Source of the DNA: Flavobacterium aquariorum
GTDB lineage: Bacteria > Bacteroidota > Bacteroidia > Flavobacteriales > Flavobacteriaceae
Direction: 5' to 3'
Assembly: GCF_003254745.1 (NCBI RefSeq)
Contig: NZ_QKXH01000002.1
Span: 62,001-126,000 of the forward strand
DNA length: 64,000 nucleotides
Shown: piece by piece, positions 46,183-55,350 of the stretch
Position numbering within the stretch: position 1 is the stretch's first letter
Layout of the letters: every line of letters starts with the position of its first letter
Notes under the pieces: generated by a model
The model's input: only the letters and a program-made list of their open reading frames with translations
Databases searched by the model: none
Told to the model about the DNA's origin: nothing
Position numbers and translations under genes: made by a program

Positions 46183-46986
46183 ATGACAATAGAAACCTTA
46201 AATAATAGTGATGTTAATTTACTAGATGAGTTACAGCCTTCCGGTTGGGGGACTATTTTGCCTGCTCACGAGTTTTATACAACAAACACTGATTTTTGTT
46301 CTTCTATTCAAATTCTCAATAACACTAAAATAGTTGGAATTGGAACCACTATTATTCATAATGATGTCGCTTGGCTTGCTCATATTATTGTTCATCAAGA
46401 AAATAGAAACGAAGGAATTGGGCAGTTAATCACTCAATCTTTAGTGAATGCTTCTAAAGCAAGAAACTGTGATACTATTTATCTCATTGCAACTGATCTT
46501 GGAGCTCCAGTTTACACAAAATCTGGTTTTGAAACGGAAACAGAATATCTCTTTTTTAAAGATATAAAAGCAGAGGAATCTTGGAGAATTTCTGGTAATA
46601 TTGTGCCATTTCATACCGATCACAAAACAGCAATTGCTGCGATTGACAAATTAACAAGCGGGGAAGACAGAATGTTCCATTTAGAAAGATACCTTAAAGA
46701 TGGCTTTGTTTATCATAATAAAACAGTAATAGAAGGATTCTACCTGCCTTCATTTGGAGAAGGTTTAATTCTAGCTAAAACCGAAGAAGCAGGTGTTCAA
46801 CTAATGAAAATGAGATTTCGGGATCATGATAATGCCTCTTTTCCAAAAGATAACACTCATGCAATTGATTTTCTTTATAAATATGGTTATAAAGAATTTA
46901 AGACCGCAAAAAGGATGAGATTAGGAAAACAAAGAGATTGGAATCCCTCAAATATATATAATAGAATTGGAGGCAATATAGGTTAA
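46183..46986 (+). CDS. GNAT acetyltransferase, two-part
   Basis: 267 residues. First half is a GNAT domain: AHIIVHQENRNEGIGQLITQSL with the CoA loop, and GAPVYTKSGFETETEY. Second half (about 140-267) resembles the YitH/HolE-type C-terminal acetyltransferase extension (DUF5645-like, FHLERYLKDGFVYHN, IEGFYLPSFGEGLI). It sits between proA and proB, an odd place since neither pathway needs it. It may be a passenger gene or may modify a pathway intermediate; no evidence decides. Confidence 0.8.
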   Translation: MTIETLNNSDVNLLDELQPSGWGTILPAHEFYTTNTDFCSSIQILNNTKIVGIGTTIIHNDVAWLAHIIVHQENRNEGIGQLITQSLVNASKARNCDTIYLIATDLGAPVYTKSGFETETEYLFFKDIKAEESWRISGNIVPFHTDHKTAIAAIDKLTSGEDRMFHLERYLKDGFVYHNKTVIEGFYLPSFGEGLILAKTEEAGVQLMKMRFRDHDNASFPKDNTHAIDFLYKYGYKEFKTAKRMRLGKQRDWNPSNIYNRIGGNIG

Positions 46987-47049
46987 CCATAATTTTGAAA
47001 GATTACATAATTTTGATTACTGGCTATTGTTAGCTTTAAAAACAAAAAA

Positions 47050-47820
47050 ATGAACAAATCAGGTAAAAAGAGAATACTACTAAAGTTAGGCAGTAACACC
47101 TTAACCAAAGAAACCAATCACATTTCTAGAGGAAAGATTGAAGATATTGGTATACAAATTGCTGCTTTGCAAGACAAATATGAATTTATTATTGTTAGCT
47201 CAGGAGCGATTGCTGCAGCCAAACAATTCGTAAAGCTGGAAAATCAAGACGAAGATGTTTTTGTAAAACAAGCTTTGGCATCAATTGGTCAGCCACATTT
47301 GATGCGGATTTACCATGAAAACTTCAGCGATTTGGGATTGCTCACTTCACAATGTTTGTTGTCCTATTCTGATTTTGAAAAGCAACAGTCCAAAGTCAAC
47401 ATTGTAAATACTATCAATGTATTGGTCAAAAACAATTATATCCCGATTATCAATGAAAATGACACTGTGGCTACAGACGAAATCAAATTCGGTGATAATG
47501 ATAAACTGGCAGCATTGACCGCTGTTTTATTAAACGTTGATATTCTCATTATTGCCACCAACACCAACGGCATTTATACCAAATCATCAATAAACGATGA
47601 AGTGCCGAAAACGATAGAATTGGTAACCGATTTATCGCTTCTGCAAAAAGAAATTGGTGACAAAAAATCGTCTCACGGCACAGGCGGTATGCAATCCAAA
47701 ATTGATTCGGCTGCCATTGCCAAATCCGCGAATATCGAAACCTGGATTGTAAACGGACTCGAAGATAATTTTATGCTGAAGGCTTTGAAAAATGAAATTG
47801 CTTTTACAAAGATTGTGTAA
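47050..47820 (+). CDS. proB: Glutamate 5-kinase, short form
   Basis: First step of proline synthesis. 256 residues, so it has only the amino-acid-kinase domain and lacks the C-terminal PUA domain of the usual 360-residue ProB. Motifs: LLKLGSNTLT, FIIVSSGAIAAAK, PIINENDTVATDEIKFGDNDKLAALTA and HGTGGMQSKIDSA. The feedback site for proline lies in the kinase domain, so control could remain. Gene order proA before proB. Confidence 0.94.
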   Translation: MNKSGKKRILLKLGSNTLTKETNHISRGKIEDIGIQIAALQDKYEFIIVSSGAIAAAKQFVKLENQDEDVFVKQALASIGQPHLMRIYHENFSDLGLLTSQCLLSYSDFEKQQSKVNIVNTINVLVKNNYIPIINENDTVATDEIKFGDNDKLAALTAVLLNVDILIIATNTNGIYTKSSINDEVPKTIELVTDLSLLQKEIGDKKSSHGTGGMQSKIDSAAIAKSANIETWIVNGLEDNFMLKALKNEIAFTKIV

Positions 47821-47832
47821 AAATGTCTATTT

Positions 47833-47876
47833 GGTTAATCATTAATTCGGTTAATCGATTAAACAAATTAACGAAT
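47833..47876. repeat. Word repeat GGTTAATC and short inverted repeat between proB and argF'
   Basis: GGTTAATC occurs at 47833-47840 and 47849-47856; ATTCGGTTAAT (47845-47855) pairs with ATTAACGAAT (47867-47876) apart from one bulge. Confidence 0.65.
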
Positions 47877-47894
47877 AAACTAAAGAAAAAAATC

Positions 47895-48848
47895 ATGAAT
47901 TTTACCTCGATAAAAGAAATAGATTCCCTCCAAAAATGGATAAAAGGAGCCCTAAAAATCAAAAAAAATCCGCTTAAAAATAAGAAACTAGGAAAAAACA
48001 AAACCTTGGTAATGCTATTTTTTAATTCGAGTTTAAGAACCCGTCTGAGCACCCAAAAAGCAGCAGTGAACTTGGGGATGAACGTGATGGTTATGAACTT
48101 TGGCAGTGAAGGTTGGACTCTTGAATTCGAAGACGGAACTGTCATGAACCAAGGCGCCTCGGAACATATCAAAGAAGCCGCTGAAGTAGTTTCTCAATAT
48201 GCCGATATTATTGCTATCAGAGCTTTTGCAGGTTTGGTGGACAAAGAAAAAGACAATGCCGAGACAGTAATAAACGGTTTCGTGAAATATGCTACTGTAC
48301 CAATTGTAAACATGGAAAGCGCCACCGGGCATCCGTTACAATCCTTGGCAGATGCAATCACAATGGAGGAAAACAAAACCAAACACAGACCAAAAGTGGT
48401 TTTGTCATGGGCCCCGCACCCGAGAGCTTTACCTCAGGCAGTTCCAAATTCATTTGTGGAAATGATGCAATTGCAAACCGAAATGGATTTTGTTATTACA
48501 CACCCAGAGGGCTATGAATTGAATCCCGACATCACCAAAGATTCGAAAATCGAATACGATCAGAACAAAGCTTTTGAAAACGCCGATTTTATCTATGCCA
48601 AAAACTGGAGCAATTATAACGAATATGGTAAAATCACCAATTCCGACCCAAATTGGACTATCACTATCGATAAAATGAAACTGACCAACAATGCCAAATT
48701 TATGCACTGTTTGCCAGTAAGACGTAACGTAATTGTAACCGATGAAGTAATCGACAGCGAAAATTCTATTGTAATTCAACAAGCCAATAACAGAACGTAT
48801 TCGGCTCAATTGGTTTTGCAGAAAATTTTGAAAAAATTAAACAAATAA
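47895..48848 (+). CDS. argF': N-succinyl- (or N-acetyl-) ornithine carbamoyltransferase
   Basis: Transfers carbamoyl to acylated ornithine, giving acyl-citrulline. 317 residues from ATG 47895; the earlier in-frame start is in the spacer. Carbamoyl-phosphate loop FFNSSLRTRLSTQKAA (about 42-57), MESATGHPLQSLAD, WAPHPRALPQAVPNS and HCLPVRRN. The residue that decides between acetyl (Glu92 in Xanthomonas) and succinyl (Pro90 in B. fragilis) aligns with Ser89 here (NQGASEH). Published mutants at this position with Ser accept the succinyl form, so SOTCase is predicted. Confidence 0.9.
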   Translation: MNFTSIKEIDSLQKWIKGALKIKKNPLKNKKLGKNKTLVMLFFNSSLRTRLSTQKAAVNLGMNVMVMNFGSEGWTLEFEDGTVMNQGASEHIKEAAEVVSQYADIIAIRAFAGLVDKEKDNAETVINGFVKYATVPIVNMESATGHPLQSLADAITMEENKTKHRPKVVLSWAPHPRALPQAVPNSFVEMMQLQTEMDFVITHPEGYELNPDITKDSKIEYDQNKAFENADFIYAKNWSNYNEYGKITNSDPNWTITIDKMKLTNNAKFMHCLPVRRNVIVTDEVIDSENSIVIQQANNRTYSAQLVLQKILKKLNK

Positions 48849-48849
48849 A

Positions 48850-49626
48850 ATGACTCCATTATCAATCATAAAAATTGGTGGTAACATCATCGACAATCCA
48901 ATAGAATTAAAACAGTTTCTTACTGATTTTTCCAAAATTGACGGATATAAAATACTCGTTCACGGTGGCGGAAAATCGGCAACTAAAATGGCACAAAGTA
49001 TCGGATTAGTTCCTCAAATGATAGATGGACGCCGTATTACAGATGCCCCAATGCTGAATGTGGTAGTGATGATTTATGCCGGTGAAATCAACAAAAATGT
49101 TGTAGCCCAATTGCAGGCCAACAATACCAATGCAATGGGATTTTCGGGTGCGGATGGTAATTTGATTTTGTCAACAAAAAGAAATCATCCCACAATTGAT
49201 TATGGTTTTGTCGGCGATGTGCAAAAAGTGAATACGCCTTTATTGGAAACATTGCTAAAAAGTGCAATAACACCCGTTTTTTGTGCCATCACACACGATG
49301 GACAAGGACAACTATTGAACACCAACGCTGATACAATTGCCAGTGAATTGGCCATTGCATTATCCGAAGTGTTTGAAGTTACGTTAATCTATTGCTTCGA
49401 AAAACCGGGAGTTTTGTATGATGCTGAGGATGACAGTACAGTAATTGAACACATTAACCACGAATTATACGCAAAATTGAAAGCAGAAAAAGCAATACAT
49501 TCCGGGATGATTCCTAAATTAGACAACTGCTTCAACAGTTTGTCTAAAGGTGTTCAAAAAATAAAAATTGGACACCACAGAATGTTACAAAATGCTGAAG
49601 TTACACACACCAGTATTGAATTATAA
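48850..49626 (+). CDS. argB: N-acyl-glutamate kinase
   Basis: Phosphorylates N-acyl-glutamate. 258 residues, amino-acid-kinase fold: IKIGGNIIDN, LVHGGGKSATKMAQ, GRRITDAPMLNVVVM, LNTNADTIASELAIAL and GMIPKLDNC. Starts 1 base after the argF' stop, the tightest junction of the operon. Ends before a 10-bp inverted repeat. Acts on the product of the first GNAT gene if that assignment holds. Confidence 0.94.
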   Translation: MTPLSIIKIGGNIIDNPIELKQFLTDFSKIDGYKILVHGGGKSATKMAQSIGLVPQMIDGRRITDAPMLNVVVMIYAGEINKNVVAQLQANNTNAMGFSGADGNLILSTKRNHPTIDYGFVGDVQKVNTPLLETLLKSAITPVFCAITHDGQGQLLNTNADTIASELAIALSEVFEVTLIYCFEKPGVLYDAEDDSTVIEHINHELYAKLKAEKAIHSGMIPKLDNCFNSLSKGVQKIKIGHHRMLQNAEVTHTSIEL

Positions 49627-49637
49627 AAAACACTAAC

Positions 49638-49670
49638 AAACCTAACCGGTTTTAAAAATGGGTTAGGTTT
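49638..49670. repeat. 10-bp inverted repeat between argB and argE
   Basis: AAACCTAACC (49638-49647) and GGTTAGGTTT (49661-49670) are exact reverse complements with a 13-base loop in the 55-base spacer. Confidence 0.75.
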
Positions 49671-49681
49671 CAGAAAAATAT

Positions 49682-50752
49682 ATGAAAAACATAGAAACCC
49701 TAACACAAGAAGCCATCGCTTTATTAAAAACGCTGATTGAAACTCCTTCCTTTTCGAGTGAAGAAGAACAAACCGCGCTTTTAATCGAAAATTGGTTTCG
49801 CCAAAACAACATTCCTTTCGAGCGGGAAAATAATAACATTTGGGCCTTCAATCAACATTTTGACAAATCCAAACCAACACTGTTACTCAATTCCCATCAT
49901 GATACCGTAAAACCGAATCAGGGCTACACCAACGACCCGTTCAAAGCCATCGAAAAAGACGGCAAATTATACGGATTGGGCAGTAATGATGCAGGAGGCT
50001 GTTTGGTTTCGCTAATGGCAACTTTTACTTATTTTTATGCCAAAGAAAATCTATCCCACAATATTGTGATGGTAGCCTCTGCCGAAGAAGAAAGCAGTGG
50101 CAAAAAGGGCCTTAACAGCGTTTTAAAACATTTACCTGAGTTGGATTGCGCCATTGTTGGTGAACCTACATTAATGCAATTGGCTGTAGCCGAAAAAGGT
50201 TTACTGGTGTTGGATGTTGTCGTAAAAGGAACTGCAAGCCACGCGGCTCACAATAACCCTGACAATCCAATTTACAATGCAATGCCAGTTATCCAATGGT
50301 TCAACAGCTACCAATTTGAGAAAGTATCGGAGGTTTTAGGACCCGTAAAAATGACCGTAACCCAAATCAATGCAGGAAAGCAACACAACGTAGTTCCAGC
50401 CGAATGCCATTTAGTAGTCGATATTCGCGTTAATGATTGTTACAGCAATGTTGAGATTTTAGAAACAGTCAACAAGAATCTAACTGCTCAAATAACACCG
50501 CGTTCGATGCACTTGAATGCTTCGTCTATCCCCGTTTCACACGGTTTGGTGCAAGCCGGAATCGCATTGGGAAGAACAACCTACGGCTCGCCTACCCTTT
50601 CAGACCAATCGGTTTTGAGTTGTCAGTCCTTGAAACTTGGGCCAGGAGAATCCCTGCGGTCGCACTCGGCAGACGAATTTATATATGTAAACGAAATCGA
50701 AGAAGGTATCCAATTGTACATCAAAATACTAGGAGACTTCTTGAAGAACTAA
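49682..50752 (+). CDS. argE: M20 family deacylase, probable acyl-citrulline/acyl-ornithine deacylase
   Basis: Removes the acyl group late in the pathway. 356 residues; di-zinc M20 motifs: LLNSHHDTVKPNQGY (His and Asp), YGLGSNDAGGC, SAEEESSGKKGL (catalytic and ligand Glu) and IVGEPT. Dimerisation domain about 175-280. If argF' makes acyl-citrulline, this enzyme gives citrulline for argG. Gene-symbol use follows position in the pathway, not proven substrate. Confidence 0.88.
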   Translation: MKNIETLTQEAIALLKTLIETPSFSSEEEQTALLIENWFRQNNIPFERENNNIWAFNQHFDKSKPTLLLNSHHDTVKPNQGYTNDPFKAIEKDGKLYGLGSNDAGGCLVSLMATFTYFYAKENLSHNIVMVASAEEESSGKKGLNSVLKHLPELDCAIVGEPTLMQLAVAEKGLLVLDVVVKGTASHAAHNNPDNPIYNAMPVIQWFNSYQFEKVSEVLGPVKMTVTQINAGKQHNVVPAECHLVVDIRVNDCYSNVEILETVNKNLTAQITPRSMHLNASSIPVSHGLVQAGIALGRTTYGSPTLSDQSVLSCQSLKLGPGESLRSHSADEFIYVNEIEEGIQLYIKILGDFLKN

Positions 50753-50762
50753 AATAATTTTC

Positions 50763-50846
50763 AGGAGCTAATCCCGCTATCCGTTGCAATCTTTTTATTT
50801 TTAAAGGAAAAATAAAAAGGATTTCCACTTCTATCGGGGCTAAAAA
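50763..50846 (+). repeat. Dispersed hairpin element, copy B
   Basis: AGGAGC (50763-50768), TAATCCCG (50769-50776), a 12-bp inner stem (50791-50802 with 50808-50819, CTTTTTATTTTT type) and CGGGGCTA (50835-50842). The outer ends pair (TAATCCCG with CGGGGCTA, one mismatch and one G-T). The inner stem differs fully from copies A and C. It lies in the argE-argH spacer. Confidence 0.8.
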
Positions 50847-50868
50847 TATATCAAAACAAAAGTTTAGG

Positions 50869-50902
50869 TCTAAAAATCTAACAATCCAAACATCTAAAAA
50901 TC
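50869..50902 (+). repeat. Word repeat TCTAAAAATC before argH
   Basis: Two exact copies (50869-50878, 50893-50902) with related CTAACAATCC and CCAAACATC words between and after, just before the argH start. Confidence 0.65.
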
Positions 50903-50907
50903 CAATT

Positions 50908-52188
50908 ATGAAACTTTGGGAAAAAGGAATACCAACCGACAAGCAAATTGAACATTTTACGGTAGGAAATGATAGAGAACTTGATTTGGTTTTGGCCAAA
51001 TATGATGCTTTAGGCTCCATTGCTCACGCTAAAATGTTGGGCCAAATCGGACTTTTAACCGATTCTGAAACCGATTCTCTGGTTTTGGCACTGGAAGGCA
51101 TCATTGCCGATATCCAAAAAGGCAATTTCGAAATCGAAGACAGTTTTGAAGATGTTCACTCTAAAATCGAATATTTACTGACGGTAAAACTTGGCGATGC
51201 CGGGAAAAAAATACACACCGCACGTTCCCGTAACGATCAGGTTTTGGTTGATGTAAATTTGTATCTGAAAGATGTAGTCACAGAGTTGAAAGAGCAAGTA
51301 AAAACGCTTTTTGATTTAATGATGGAATCGGCAGAGAAATACCAAAATGTATTATTGCCCGGCTACACACACCTTCAAATTGCGATGCCTTCCTCTTTTG
51401 GAATGTGGTTTTCTGCCTATGCTGAAAGTCTGATTGACGATATCACAATGCTGAATGCCGCTTTGAAAATTGTAGATCAAAATCCTCTTGGTTCAGCTGC
51501 AGGTTACGGAAGTTCATTTCCCATCAATAGAACATTTACTACTCAAGAATTAGGTTTCAAAACCTTAAAATACAATTCGGTTGCGGCACAAATGAGCCGC
51601 GGAAAATCTGAAAAAACTGTGGCTTTTGCCATGAGCAGTGTGGCTTCTACTCTATCGAAATTCTCAATGGATGTGTGCTTATACATGAGTCAGAATTTTG
51701 GATTCATTGGTTTGCCATCACATCTTACAACAGGTTCTAGCATTATGCCTCACAAGAAAAACCCAGATGTTTTTGAGTTAATTCGTGGTAAATGCAATAA
51801 AATTCAAGCCTTACCTTATGAAATCACTTTAATCACAAACAATCTTCCGAGCGGTTATCACAGAGATTTACAACTTTTGAAAGAAGGATTGTTTCCTGCG
51901 ATTCAAAATCTAAAAGCCTGTTTGGATATTGCCATTTTCTCCATCAAAGATATTACGGTTAAGGACAATATCTTAAGTGATCCTAAATATAATTATTTGT
52001 TTACTGTAGATACCCTAAACGAAATGGTTGTTGCCGGAATGCCTTTTAGAGATGCCTATAAAGCCGTTGCCGAACAACTAGAAAACGGAACGTACCAATC
52101 TCCTAAGGAAACCAAACATACCCACGAAGGAAGTATCAATAATTTGTGTTTAGAGGAAATAAAGGATAAAATGACAGATTCTTATTAA
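50908..52188 (+). CDS. argH: Argininosuccinate lyase
   Basis: Final arginine step, releasing fumarate. 426 residues, slightly shorter than the usual 450-470. Superfamily signature GSSIMPHKKNPDVFEL (about residues 281-296) with catalytic Ser loop, HTARSRNDQVLVD, GYTHLQIAMPSS and NPLGSAAGYGSSFPINR. Last gene of the operon, after the dispersed element copy B. No terminator stem is evident directly after it. Confidence 0.95.
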   Translation: MKLWEKGIPTDKQIEHFTVGNDRELDLVLAKYDALGSIAHAKMLGQIGLLTDSETDSLVLALEGIIADIQKGNFEIEDSFEDVHSKIEYLLTVKLGDAGKKIHTARSRNDQVLVDVNLYLKDVVTELKEQVKTLFDLMMESAEKYQNVLLPGYTHLQIAMPSSFGMWFSAYAESLIDDITMLNAALKIVDQNPLGSAAGYGSSFPINRTFTTQELGFKTLKYNSVAAQMSRGKSEKTVAFAMSSVASTLSKFSMDVCLYMSQNFGFIGLPSHLTTGSSIMPHKKNPDVFELIRGKCNKIQALPYEITLITNNLPSGYHRDLQLLKEGLFPAIQNLKACLDIAIFSIKDITVKDNILSDPKYNYLFTVDTLNEMVVAGMPFRDAYKAVAEQLENGTYQSPKETKHTHEGSINNLCLEEIKDKMTDSY

Positions 52189-52378
52189 TTCAAAATGCAG
52201 TAGCTTAGAGAAATCCATAAACATGCTTTATGGATTTCCACCTTCTAATCTGTTCTATCCTAAAACATTATCCAAACATTCGACAAAAACCATAAAAAAT
52301 ACTATTTTTTTAACAACTAAAAATAGTATGCATGCATAATATTATATATTTTCACAAAAAAATTATATAATTAACCCC

Positions 52379-52957
52379 ATGAAATTAACCTACAAACACA
52401 CTTTTTTAGTACTTATCAGTAGTATTTTATTTAACAGTTGTTCAAATGATGAATCAACAAAAACTGATCCCATTGTTACGGATACATCCACACTAAAAAC
52501 TTTTACGGACGTAACATTTTCTTTAGACCGATCAGAAGGATATGATGCTGGGCTACACTTTTCGACAGAATTAGGAAAGTCATTTAAAACAAATAAAATT
52601 GATGCAGCTACGCTGCCAAAAATCGACATTTCATTTTATAGTAAAAATGAAAGCTTAAATTATTTTCTGAGTCCAAATGACGCTGATTATGGTATCCCAA
52701 ATGCAACTACTTCTTTTTTCATCAATGCTGCGAAAGAATTAATGACAATTGATCAATTCAACAAAATCATAAAAGGAACTGACTTTGAAACAATAAAAAT
52801 TGACAATGATGATGATGATTCATTCCCTGATAGCGCAATGCCAAATGTTGTATTATTCAAAAATGCAGCTGGTAAAAAAGGGGCCATCTACATCAAATCG
52901 GTTCACAGAGTGGGTTATGATCCAAGAATCGTAACAGATATTAAAATACAAAAATAA
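52379..52957 (+). CDS. Lipoprotein of unknown function
   Basis: 192 residues. Signal peptide with lipobox SILFNSC (Cys about 21). The mature part is mixed, with a FSLDRSEGYDAGLHFSTELGKSF start and an acidic KIDNDDDDSFPDSAMPNVVLF stretch that could bind cations. C-terminal GAIYIKSVHRVGYDPRIVTDIKIQK is strand-like. No family recognised. Followed by a terminator, so single-gene. Confidence 0.68.
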   Translation: MKLTYKHTFLVLISSILFNSCSNDESTKTDPIVTDTSTLKTFTDVTFSLDRSEGYDAGLHFSTELGKSFKTNKIDAATLPKIDISFYSKNESLNYFLSPNDADYGIPNATTSFFINAAKELMTIDQFNKIIKGTDFETIKIDNDDDDSFPDSAMPNVVLFKNAAGKKGAIYIKSVHRVGYDPRIVTDIKIQK

Positions 52958-52980
52958 AATTGCTTACTAATTCAATTTTT

Positions 52981-53019
52981 AAAACCAATTTTTCAATTTA
53001 GATCAATTGGTTTTTTTTT
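52981..53019 (+). terminator. Terminator of the lipoprotein gene
   Basis: A 10-bp stem (AAAACCAATT at 52981-52990 with AATTGGTTTT at 53005-53014) with a run of nine T at its end. Confidence 0.85.
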
Positions 53020-53161
53020 ATGATTTCTTAATTCAAACTGAATGAAATTCAAAGAAATAATAAAATATTCACTCTTATATAATCATAAAAAATACTCATC
53101 TAATCTTTTATAAATAATATCAAAAATTCTATATATTTGAGAAATATCTTAAATAAATAGC

Positions 53162-54160
53162 ATGACTAATTTTGAAGAACAAGTTACTGAAACGCTTTTT
53201 GAAAAAAATCATATTACCGAAGAACAATTTGAAGCAATCCGGACGTATCGAGGGCTGAATTTGTTTTCGGTTCACAATGAACTGAAATTCTTATTATATC
53301 TTTCAATCTTAATGTTTACTTCGGGCATTGGGATTCTGATTTACCAAAACATTGACAGCATCGGACATACTGCAGTTCTTGGATTGTTGCTTGTGGTGAC
53401 GCTGACTTGTTTTTACTTTTGCTTTAAAAATCATGTTGGCTTCAAAAAAGAAGAAGCGCCATTCCCCAATCCTCTTTATGATTATTTGGTCCTTACGGCG
53501 GTTATATTGAGTTGTACATTTGTGGGATATTTACAGTTTCAATACCAAACTTTCGGAACTCATTACGGATTGGCTACTTTGGTACCAACGGTTATCAGTC
53601 TTTTTTGTGCTTATTATTTTGACAACAAAAGTGTTTTATCGATCGGAATCACAGGTATGGCGGCTTATTTGGGGCTTTCTGTTGACCCAAAACATGTTTT
53701 TGATAACGAGATGATCAATAATACCTACTTGAGCTATATTGGCTTGGCCTTTGGATTGACGTTATTACTTTGGGTTTTATATACTACCAAAATCAATCTG
53801 AAAAAACACTTCAATCTAGTCTACCTTACTTTTTCCCTGCACTTGGTTAGCATTGCCTGTATTGTCAATTTATTTGAAGATTATTGGTTGGCTTTTGGGG
53901 TAGTTTTGGGAATTGCAGCTTACTATTTTTATAATCTAAGTTTCCAAATCCGCTCAATTTCTCTGTTTATTTTTACAGTTTTATATGGATATATTGGAAT
54001 GAACATTTTATTTTTTAAAATTTTAGAATCAATCCATTCAGACGATATATTCTCTTTATTCTTTTTCACAACACCTTTTTACTTTATTGGGTCCATAATT
54101 GGATTTATAAAATTGATTAAACACTTCAACAAAAAAACTACTGATGATAGTATACGATAA
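53162..54160 (+). CDS. Multi-pass membrane protein (DUF2157-like)
   Basis: 332 residues. A soluble helical N-terminus (1-35, FEEQVTETLFEKNHITEEQFEAIRTYRGLNLFS) is typical of DUF2157 proteins. About eight membrane segments follow (from about 42 to 315). The next gene overlaps its 3' end by 17 bases and has a similar plan, so the two probably work as a pair. Function unknown. Confidence 0.78.
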   Translation: MTNFEEQVTETLFEKNHITEEQFEAIRTYRGLNLFSVHNELKFLLYLSILMFTSGIGILIYQNIDSIGHTAVLGLLLVVTLTCFYFCFKNHVGFKKEEAPFPNPLYDYLVLTAVILSCTFVGYLQFQYQTFGTHYGLATLVPTVISLFCAYYFDNKSVLSIGITGMAAYLGLSVDPKHVFDNEMINNTYLSYIGLAFGLTLLLWVLYTTKINLKKHFNLVYLTFSLHLVSIACIVNLFEDYWLAFGVVLGIAAYYFYNLSFQIRSISLFIFTVLYGYIGMNILFFKILESIHSDDIFSLFFFTTPFYFIGSIIGFIKLIKHFNKKTTDDSIR

Positions 54161-55331
54161 GACACTTTTAGACAACGTTTATATAGACGAAGAAGCCCAT
54201 CGATTGAAAGAATCAGGCTTTATTAGTACAGAACAATACAAAACTTTAAGCTATCAATTACCGAAGCTTAAAACTCAAAATAATATCTTTATCCGAATTG
54301 GATTTTTTATTTTGGGTTGTCTGTTGTATTCCTCGATTTGTGGAATGTTATCATTATTTGGATTGGCAATTATGGCTGACTCCTATTTATTTTTTATCTA
54401 TGTCTTCGCCATAATTGGTTTTGGTACCAAGGAGTTCATGTCGAGAGAAATGAAGTATTTTGGTTTTGGTCTGGACGATGCTTTTATTTTAGGTGCTATT
54501 GCAACACTACTGACTGCAGTAGGACTCACCTTTGAACAAAACTACAATACAAACTATCTGGCTGTTATCATAGTGATGGCTGTTGTTTCAAGCGTGACCT
54601 ATATCCGATATCTCAATCTATCTTTGGCGCTACTTGCTTGTCTTGGGATAACTGGAAGTTTAGCCTACACAACATTCGAGTATTTTACGATCGGAAAAAC
54701 CATATTACCGTTTGTGATGTTGCTTTTTTCTGGTGGGTCTTATTTTATTTCTAAAAATAAGCTGCAAAACTTAACTGCTCCCTATTACGCTAACGGTCTG
54801 AAACTAGCCAAAGCCTTCTGTTTAATTCTATTCTATCTTGCAGGAAATTATTATGTGGTAAGAGAATTAAATTTTGCCCTTTCCGAAAATTATTATTATA
54901 ATGATGTGAGTCCCGAAATTCCTTTTGCTATACTTTTTTGGGCTTTCACGATTTCAGTTCCCGCCCTTTATCTATTTTTCGCTCTGAAAAACAAAGACCG
55001 AGTAATGCTTTGGATTGGTTTTTTGGCGATTTGCTTTACTTTTTTCACTATCCGAATGTACCATCACGTTTTACCGCCAGAAGTAGCTTTAACGATTGGA
55101 GGACTTGCTGTATTTGCTTTTACTTATTTTTCGATAAAAAAAACAAAATACAACGAAACCGGAATCACATTCAAAGAAGACCGATTTGCAAATCCAAATG
55201 CTTTTGCCAATCTGCAAACTCTTGTTGTCGCTTCACAATTTGGACTTAAACCAGAAACAAAAGTTGAAGATTCTCCAATGGAGTTTGGCGGTGGTGGATT
55301 TAGCGGCGGTGGTTCAAGTGAGGAGTTTTAA
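54144..55331 (+). CDS. Multi-pass membrane protein with Gly-rich C-terminal tail
   Basis: 395 residues. Helical N-terminus (1-45) like its neighbour, then about ten membrane segments (from about 50 to 335), and an end FGGGGFSGGGSSEEF (about 380-395). Such GGGFSGGG tails occur in TPM-domain and LemA-associated membrane proteins of Bacteroidota. Translationally coupled to the upstream gene through a 17-base overlap. Function unknown. Confidence 0.76.
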   Translation: MIVYDKTLLDNVYIDEEAHRLKESGFISTEQYKTLSYQLPKLKTQNNIFIRIGFFILGCLLYSSICGMLSLFGLAIMADSYLFFIYVFAIIGFGTKEFMSREMKYFGFGLDDAFILGAIATLLTAVGLTFEQNYNTNYLAVIIVMAVVSSVTYIRYLNLSLALLACLGITGSLAYTTFEYFTIGKTILPFVMLLFSGGSYFISKNKLQNLTAPYYANGLKLAKAFCLILFYLAGNYYVVRELNFALSENYYYNDVSPEIPFAILFWAFTISVPALYLFFALKNKDRVMLWIGFLAICFTFFTIRMYHHVLPPEVALTIGGLAVFAFTYFSIKKTKYNETGITFKEDRFANPNAFANLQTLVVASQFGLKPETKVEDSPMEFGGGGFSGGGSSEEF

Positions 55332-55350
55332 TCTAAAAAATCTACAGTAA

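Noticed and set aside
50721..51020. 99-residue minus-strand ORF across the argE-argH spacer
   Set aside because: Read-through of the dispersed hairpin element and the antisense of argH.
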